A stretch of DNA of 64,000 bases, from contig JAFRUI010000013.1 in assembly GCA_017438945.1 (NCBI GenBank), positions 93,611-157,610 on the forward strand, written 5' to 3'. Under the pieces are notes generated by a model. The model saw only the letters and a program-made list of their open reading frames with translations, was not told where the DNA came from and made no database searches. This stretch comes from Bacteroidales bacterium (GTDB lineage: Bacteria > Bacteroidota > Bacteroidia > Bacteroidales > WCHB1-69). The position numbers and the translations under genes were made by a program. Position 1 is the first letter of the stretch, and every line of letters starts with the position of its first letter. Positions 59,824-64,000 of this stretch are shown here, in pieces.

Positions 59824-60507
59824 ATGCAAACTATCGTACTCCTCATAATGATTCTGATTGCCTTCAACTTCCTGCTGAAGCAAACCTTCCACAAATGGCA
59901 CTACGTTGCTGCAATGGCGGTCGTGGCCGCTCTGTTTGTCGGACTGATGTGGCCCTTCGCGATTGAACAATCAAAGTCGCAGATTGCCTATTGGTTAGAT
60001 AACCCGACCCTAATGCTCGACACTTCAGTGCTGCTGACAGTGGAGGTGGCCTTACAGATGTCTTTCTGCCTCCTGGCAGCCGAAAAGCGCACCGGCGGCT
60101 TCGCAAAGAAAAGCGCACAATGGCTTTACAAAATCCTTTGGCTTTTCCCGGGCATCCTATTTTTCGCCGTACTTTTCAGTTTGTTAGTGACCGTCATCTT
60201 CCTCTTCCCCGGCGTATCCTTCAGCCTGCTCTCATGGAGGTTGGCCACCTTGCTTCTTGTGGTTATTCCTGCGGGCATCTGGCTAATACACCTCCTGCTG
60301 CCCGAAGAAGACATCCGCCTTGAGCTACTGTTCCTGACCAACGCATTAGTAGCAATCCTCGGCATCGTCGCCACCGTAAATGGCCGCACAGCTGTTGAAG
60401 GCTTCAGTGAAGTCAACTGGCCTGCTCTTACCCTATTCATTGTGCTGCTGCTCGTCGGCACCCTCACCGGCCTCCTCCTCCGGAAACGCCACCAATGCAA
60501 GTCTTGA
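59824..60507 (+). CDS. hmuT: HmuT-like polytopic membrane protein
   Basis: A 227-residue membrane protein with about seven hydrophobic segments (for example TIVLLIMILIAFNFLL, WHYVAAMAVVAALFVGLM, LWLFPGILFFAVLFSLLVTV, LTLFIVLLLVGTLTGLLL). It has no recognised catalytic motif. Its place between hmuS and an ExbB-like gene matches hmuT of the P. gingivalis hmu locus, and the gene name rests mainly on that position. It starts 6 bases after hmuS. Confidence 0.75.
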   Translation: MQTIVLLIMILIAFNFLLKQTFHKWHYVAAMAVVAALFVGLMWPFAIEQSKSQIAYWLDNPTLMLDTSVLLTVEVALQMSFCLLAAEKRTGGFAKKSAQWLYKILWLFPGILFFAVLFSLLVTVIFLFPGVSFSLLSWRLATLLLVVIPAGIWLIHLLLPEEDIRLELLFLTNALVAILGIVATVNGRTAVEGFSEVNWPALTLFIVLLLVGTLTGLLLRKRHQCKS

Positions 60508-60567
60508 ACTCCACCCATGTTTGAAAAATCAACTTAAACATTGAAATTAACTTAAAAACCGAATAAA

Positions 60568-61167
60568 ATGCATATTATTTCAGACATTCTCTATTGGATT
60601 TCCTCCGGTCTTTTGGTACCGGTCATCATCCTGCTAATCTATTTTTTCATACGTTCGCTGATCTTGATTGGCAGTTTCTTCGGGCAATACCTGGAGATAC
60701 GCAAAACCGGAAAATGGATGACCGATGAGTTTAAGATGCTGAACGCGGTCAATGTCGCTGACTATATGGAGCGTATGCCCAGAAAAAGCCGAACATTAGT
60801 AGCCGCTTACATGCGACAAATGTGGGACGACCGTTCCAACAAGGCCCGTATTGACAAGCTGGTTTCCGATTTTGAAATTGCAGCGGACAAGGATCTTTCC
60901 CTCTCCAAAACTCTCACCAAACTGGGACCGATGCTCGGTCTGATGGGCACACTCATCCCAATGGGCCCCGCCCTGGTGGGGCTTGCTGCCGGCGACATTG
61001 CCTCCATGGCCTACAATATGCAAGTCGCTTTCGCCACCACCGTGGTCGGACTCTTCAGCAGTGCTATCGGGTTCATCACCCAACAAACGAAACAACGTTG
61101 GTATCTTCAAGACCTCAACAACCTAGAGTTCTTTGCCGAACTATTGAAAGAGAATCAGGGCTTATGA
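60568..61167 (+). CDS. hmuU: HmuU, MotA/TolQ/ExbB-type proton channel protein
   Basis: A 199-residue membrane protein of the ExbB/TolQ/MotA family. A first helix is at about 9-38 (WISSGLLVPVIILLIYFFIR), a long cytoplasmic section follows (FKMLNAVNVADYMERMPRKS), then the conserved pair of helices with LTKLGPMLGLMGTLIPMGPA and YNMQVAFATTVVGLFSSAIG. It would use the proton motive force to power the HmuS/HmuT complex or a TonB-like step. Its stop overlaps the hmuV start (ATGA). Confidence 0.88.
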   Translation: MHIISDILYWISSGLLVPVIILLIYFFIRSLILIGSFFGQYLEIRKTGKWMTDEFKMLNAVNVADYMERMPRKSRTLVAAYMRQMWDDRSNKARIDKLVSDFEIAADKDLSLSKTLTKLGPMLGLMGTLIPMGPALVGLAAGDIASMAYNMQVAFATTVVGLFSSAIGFITQQTKQRWYLQDLNNLEFFAELLKENQGL

Positions 61168-61487
61168 AAAGGAGACTATTGAAAAACAATGAGGACAACG
61201 ACCCAATGAGCGTGGTCAGCAACCTCTTCGATGTGGCCATGGTATTCGCCGTTGCACTGATGGTCGCCCTCGTATCGCACTACAACATGACAGAAATGTT
61301 CTCAAAGGAAGATTTCACCATCGTGAAAAACCCAGGCAAGGAGAACATGGAAATAATCACGAAAGAGGGTGAAAAAATCAACCGTTACACACCCGCGAAC
61401 GACCAAAGCCAAAGTGGTACGAAAGGCAAACGAGTAGGCATCGCCTACGAGCTGGAAAACGGCGAAATCATCTACGTACCCGAATAG
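61164..61487 (+). CDS. hmuV: HmuV, DUF2149-type ExbD-like protein
   Basis: A 107-residue protein with one helix at about 19-40 (LFDVAMVFAVALMVALVSHY) and a short periplasmic tail with an acidic/basic mix ending in ELENGEIIYVPE. This one-helix layout and its place after an ExbB-like gene mark it as the ExbD-like partner (DUF2149), last gene of the hmu operon. The start at 61164 overlaps the hmuU stop codon by 4 bases. It converges with murG, whose stop is 2 bases away. Confidence 0.87.
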   Translation: MKRRLLKNNEDNDPMSVVSNLFDVAMVFAVALMVALVSHYNMTEMFSKEDFTIVKNPGKENMEIITKEGEKINRYTPANDQSQSGTKGKRVGIAYELENGEIIYVPE

Positions 61488-61489
61488 CG

Positions 61490-62596
61490 TCACGCCAGTT
61501 TGGCAATTTCCTCGTAAATCAGGGCGATGGCGTTCGGCAGGGCGAAACGCTTGATATTGTCGGCCAAAACCTGCATTCTGTCAGAATCGTTCACCAACTG
61601 CATCAGCGTGGGAATCAGTTTATCCGGAGCATCCTTGTCAGTGATGAACAACGCGGCATCCTTCGTGGAGAGCGCCTTGGCGTTGAACGTCTGGTGGTCT
61701 TCGGCGGCGTAGGGGAACGGCACGAGGATGGTGGGCGCCCCCACGATGGCCAACTCCGCGAGTGCGAGCGCACCCGCCCGCGACACGATGACGTCGGCCA
61801 TGCTGTAGGCATCATTCATGTTCTTGATGAACGGCACAATACGGATATGCTCGTCCTGCTGTTTCAACAGCTCCGGGTCGATGTTCTTGTAGAAGCTTTC
61901 ACCGGTCTGCCACAGCAGCTGCAGGTCGGCCTTGCGGAACGCATCAAGATGCGCCGCCATGGTTTGGTTGAAGGTGCGGGCGCCGAGACTGCCGCCCACT
62001 ACAAACACCGTCTTCTTCTCCGGCGTGAAGTTGAAATACAGGTAAGCCTCGGGGTTCTTGCGCTCCAGCTCCAGAATTTCCTTGCGGATGGGATTGCCGG
62101 TCTTGATGATTTTCTCCGGCGGGAAAAAGCGGTCGAGGCCGTCGTAAGCCACACAGATGGCTTTGGCGTTCTTGGCCAACATCTTGTTGGTGACACCGGG
62201 ATAGGAGTTCTGTTCCTGCAGCAGCGTGGGAATCCCCAACTGGGAGGCGGCTTTCAGCGCGGGACCGCTGGCGAAGCCCCCCACCCCGATGGCCAAGTCA
62301 GGCTGAAACTCGCGCATGATCCTCTTGGCCTTGCGCATGGCCTGCAACATCACCACCGGCAGGCGCAAATTACACATCAACCCGTTGAGCGATTTCTCCC
62401 GATGGATGCCGTAAATCTCCAGTCCCTCAATGGGATAGCCCGCTTCCGGCACGCGCCGCATCTCCATCTTGTCACTCGCCCCGATGAACAGGATCTTCGC
62501 ATCGGGATTCTCGGCTTTGATCTTGTTGGCGATGGCCAACGCGGGGAAAATGTGCCCACCAGTACCGCCGCCACTGATGATGTATCTCTTTTCCAT
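61490..62596 (-). CDS. murG: UDP-GlcNAc:undecaprenyl-PP-MurNAc-pentapeptide GlcNAc transferase
   Basis: A 368-residue GT-B enzyme that adds GlcNAc to lipid I and makes lipid II at the inner membrane. The N-terminal glycine-rich motif is ISGGGTGGHIFPALAIA, followed by DLAIGVGGFASGPALKAA and QEQNSYPGVTNKMLAK. The C-terminal domain has VVGGSLGARTFNQTMA, MADVIVSRAGALALAEL and ILVPFPYAAEDHQTFNA. The start at 62596 (MEKRYIIS) follows the promoter element at 62618-62625, and an upstream ATG at 62620 lies inside it. It stands apart from the mur-fts cluster. Confidence 0.97.
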   Translation of the reverse strand: MEKRYIISGGGTGGHIFPALAIANKIKAENPDAKILFIGASDKMEMRRVPEAGYPIEGLEIYGIHREKSLNGLMCNLRLPVVMLQAMRKAKRIMREFQPDLAIGVGGFASGPALKAASQLGIPTLLQEQNSYPGVTNKMLAKNAKAICVAYDGLDRFFPPEKIIKTGNPIRKEILELERKNPEAYLYFNFTPEKKTVFVVGGSLGARTFNQTMAAHLDAFRKADLQLLWQTGESFYKNIDPELLKQQDEHIRIVPFIKNMNDAYSMADVIVSRAGALALAELAIVGAPTILVPFPYAAEDHQTFNAKALSTKDAALFITDKDAPDKLIPTLMQLVNDSDRMQVLADNIKRFALPNAIALIYEEIAKLA

Positions 62597-62617
62597 AACG
62601 GTTTGGTTTTGATGCGG

Positions 62618-62625
62618 CAAAGATA
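62618..62625 (-). promoter_or_regulatory. -7 promoter element for murG
   Basis: TATCTTTG on the minus strand, 22 bases before the murG ATG. It rules out the longer frame from 62620. Confidence 0.7.
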
Positions 62626-62708
62626 CAAAAACTTTGCGTTTGACTGTTAGCTGGCCACAACACGCTGTTAGGTTTGCAGGGGCATATCAGAGAATAATAG
62701 AACAGCCG

Positions 62709-63530
62709 TCACCACGGTTTGTGCCGTTTCAAAAAATCCTCTTTCTCCTCTTGGCTGAAGGTCTGCGGCCCTATAGCACCGCCGCCGTACTGGAAGGTAC
62801 AATGGTCGTTATAGGGAATCAGATCCAGATTCTCCATGGCGGTGGATTTCTCATCGTCCGTCATAGGATGTTCACTGACGATATAGTCGTAGCGCCCCAT
62901 ATCAACCCTGCGGAACCAGATTTTTACCAAATTGGGGGTGGTTTGCGAATACTCTATACCAATACAGCCCATTTTCTTGAGCCTCCGGCGTATGCCGTCA
63001 TGTTCTTCCTGCTCCAACCCCACCACGCGCATCAACGAGTCCTTCTTTTCACGCGCCTCCTCATTCCAAAAGTTTGAATAGTGGTACTCTTCTCCTGCGC
63101 ACACATGGAACATCTCCAGCCTGTTCCCCTTGAATTCCAAGGTAACGGAACAGCTGTCGGCGACCGCATTTTGGAGATAGCAGTGCAGTTCTTCCATCTC
63201 GGCATGATGCTTAACATAATGTTCGGCCATGATGTCGGGGCTGCAACGATGGCTGGGTGCCACAAAAAGGAAAAACAGGATCGCCAGTAGCAAATCGACA
63301 CCACCCCACACCACGGTAATTCGCTGCCACACAACATCCCGACAAAACAATCCCATAATGAAAAACGCTATCGAGAAGCCAATGGCAGGCATCGTGACCC
63401 ACCAGAAAATGAACGCAATCAACATCCCTAAAAAAGGATCCACCCAAAACAATACGATTATCGCGGTGACAAGTGCGAACGGAATCAGCTTCAAGATTCC
63501 GAAAATGGTTGTTTCTGTTTGTTCTTTCAT
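62709..63530 (-). CDS. Hypothetical membrane protein
   Basis: A 273-residue protein with three or four N-terminal membrane helices (IFGILKLIPFALVTAIIVLF, MLIAFIFWWVTMPAIGFSIA, WGGVDLLLAILFFLFVAP) and a C-terminal soluble part of about 160 residues with mixed charge. No domain is recognised. It lies 15 bases after the small membrane protein gene at 63546 on the same strand, so the two are probably an operon. Function is unknown. Confidence 0.75.
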   Translation of the reverse strand: MKEQTETTIFGILKLIPFALVTAIIVLFWVDPFLGMLIAFIFWWVTMPAIGFSIAFFIMGLFCRDVVWQRITVVWGGVDLLLAILFFLFVAPSHRCSPDIMAEHYVKHHAEMEELHCYLQNAVADSCSVTLEFKGNRLEMFHVCAGEEYHYSNFWNEEAREKKDSLMRVVGLEQEEHDGIRRRLKKMGCIGIEYSQTTPNLVKIWFRRVDMGRYDYIVSEHPMTDDEKSTAMENLDLIPYNDHCTFQYGGGAIGPQTFSQEEKEDFLKRHKPW

Positions 63531-63545
63531 AATACTGAATTATTT

Positions 63546-63860
63546 CTACCATCCACTAATTTGCATGCTTATATTTACCCATTCCAGAATGATTATTACG
63601 CAAACCACCATCGTCAACACCAACAATAGCGCAATCTTCCATCTTTTCTGCACAATCGCGAACACGAATGTGGCAAAGCGCAGTATTTTGGCGACAAACA
63701 ACAGGACTGCCAGAAAGGGAGCCACGAACAGGTAATCCATAAATTCTTTTCCCGTTTCCAAACATAACCAATTGTCTGCCAGGAAACCGAGCATTACGAA
63801 AACACTCACCACCGGCGCCACCCACCAGTATTTCAACATCAAATTGGATATCTCGTTCAT
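63546..63860 (-). CDS. Small hypothetical membrane protein
   Basis: A 104-residue protein with about three membrane helices (WWVAPVVSVFVMLGFLA, FVAPFLAVLLFVAKIL, IALLLVLTMVVCVIIILEWV). No family is recognised. It lies just upstream of the gene at 62709-63530 and probably forms one transcript with it. Confidence 0.65.
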   Translation of the reverse strand: MNEISNLMLKYWWVAPVVSVFVMLGFLADNWLCLETGKEFMDYLFVAPFLAVLLFVAKILRFATFVFAIVQKRWKIALLLVLTMVVCVIIILEWVNISMQISGW

Positions 63861-63929
63861 TTTTCAGCTTTTTGCAAAATATTCTATCGGTCTTGTCGGT
63901 TTCTCATTAAGACAGGCTTTGTGCCTCAC

Positions 63930-63998
63930 CTATTCCCAAGCACCCTCTTCTTGAAGCTTTCTCACCGACAATTTGAAACGCTTCGTGACCAATGTGTC
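63930..63998 (-). CDS. Possible C-terminal end of a gene cut by the window edge
   Basis: A 22-codon open stretch on the minus strand (DTLVTKRFKLSVRKLQEEG, ending AWE and TAG at 63932-63930) runs off the right edge. It may be the tail of a real gene, since the neighbouring minus-strand genes would follow it, but it is too short to judge. Confidence 0.3.
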   Translation of the reverse strand, partial: DTLVTKRFKLSVRKLQEEGAWE

Positions 63999-64000
63999 TT

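Overview
The window reads as a chromosomal segment of a member of the Bacteroidota, most likely order Bacteroidales. Three things point there: Bacteroidetes-type promoters (TAnnTTTG at -7) sit in front of many genes with no strong Shine-Dalgarno sequences; type IX secretion (T9SS) C-terminal domains are present; and there are Bacteroidetes-only families or arrangements (DUF4835, DUF4837, OstA-like, GldI-like FKBP lipoproteins, the bamD-rpoZ-coaBC-recN cluster and an HmuYRSTUV heme operon). The species cannot be named from the sequence. No phage, transposase or CRISPR array was seen; the window is mostly core genome with many short palindromic intergenic repeats.

Layout. 1-5900: two DUF3857/transglutaminase-like proteins (the first cut by the window edge), small and membrane proteins of unknown role, a GNAT-like protein and an SDR dehydrogenase. 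5990-9350: an nrnA-like DHH phosphoesterase overlapping a run of three FKBP-type prolyl isomerase lipoproteins. 9400-13900: tex, a convergent pseudouridine synthase with a large N-terminal extension, and a nitroreductase with a lipoprotein-like signal. 13889-20350: a T9SS type B cargo protein, glyA, an ECF sigma factor with a membrane partner carrying a T9SS-like C-terminal domain, and a DUF4837 lipoprotein. 20450-33600: dprA, a class A PBP, then a probable 11-gene operon bamD-rpoZ-coaBC-DUF4835-recN-OMP-xseB-OMT-trmD-O-antigen ligase-hydrolase.

33640-43700: a second large T9SS type B cargo protein, tRNA-Pro(CGG), a MORN-like lipoprotein, an OstA-like protein, uvrC, a T9SS type A M14 peptidase and a DUF4328 membrane protein. 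43796-51850 is mainly on the minus strand: a glycosyltransferase, recJ, dnaA, a sugar nucleotidyltransferase, pcm and a PurF-like protein without the glutaminase cysteine. 52164-61487: a calycin-like lipoprotein followed by hmuY-hmuR-hmuS-hmuT-hmuU-hmuV, a full heme capture, import and chelatase-like system. 61490-64000: murG and two small membrane proteins.

The most interesting candidate system is the sigma/membrane-regulator pair at 17932-19315. The regulator places a T9SS type B-like domain in the periplasm on an inner-membrane anchor. The sigma gene and a distant T9SS cargo gene (33640-36549) both follow ECF-like TGTAAC promoter elements. This suggests, but does not prove, a circuit that senses secretion status.
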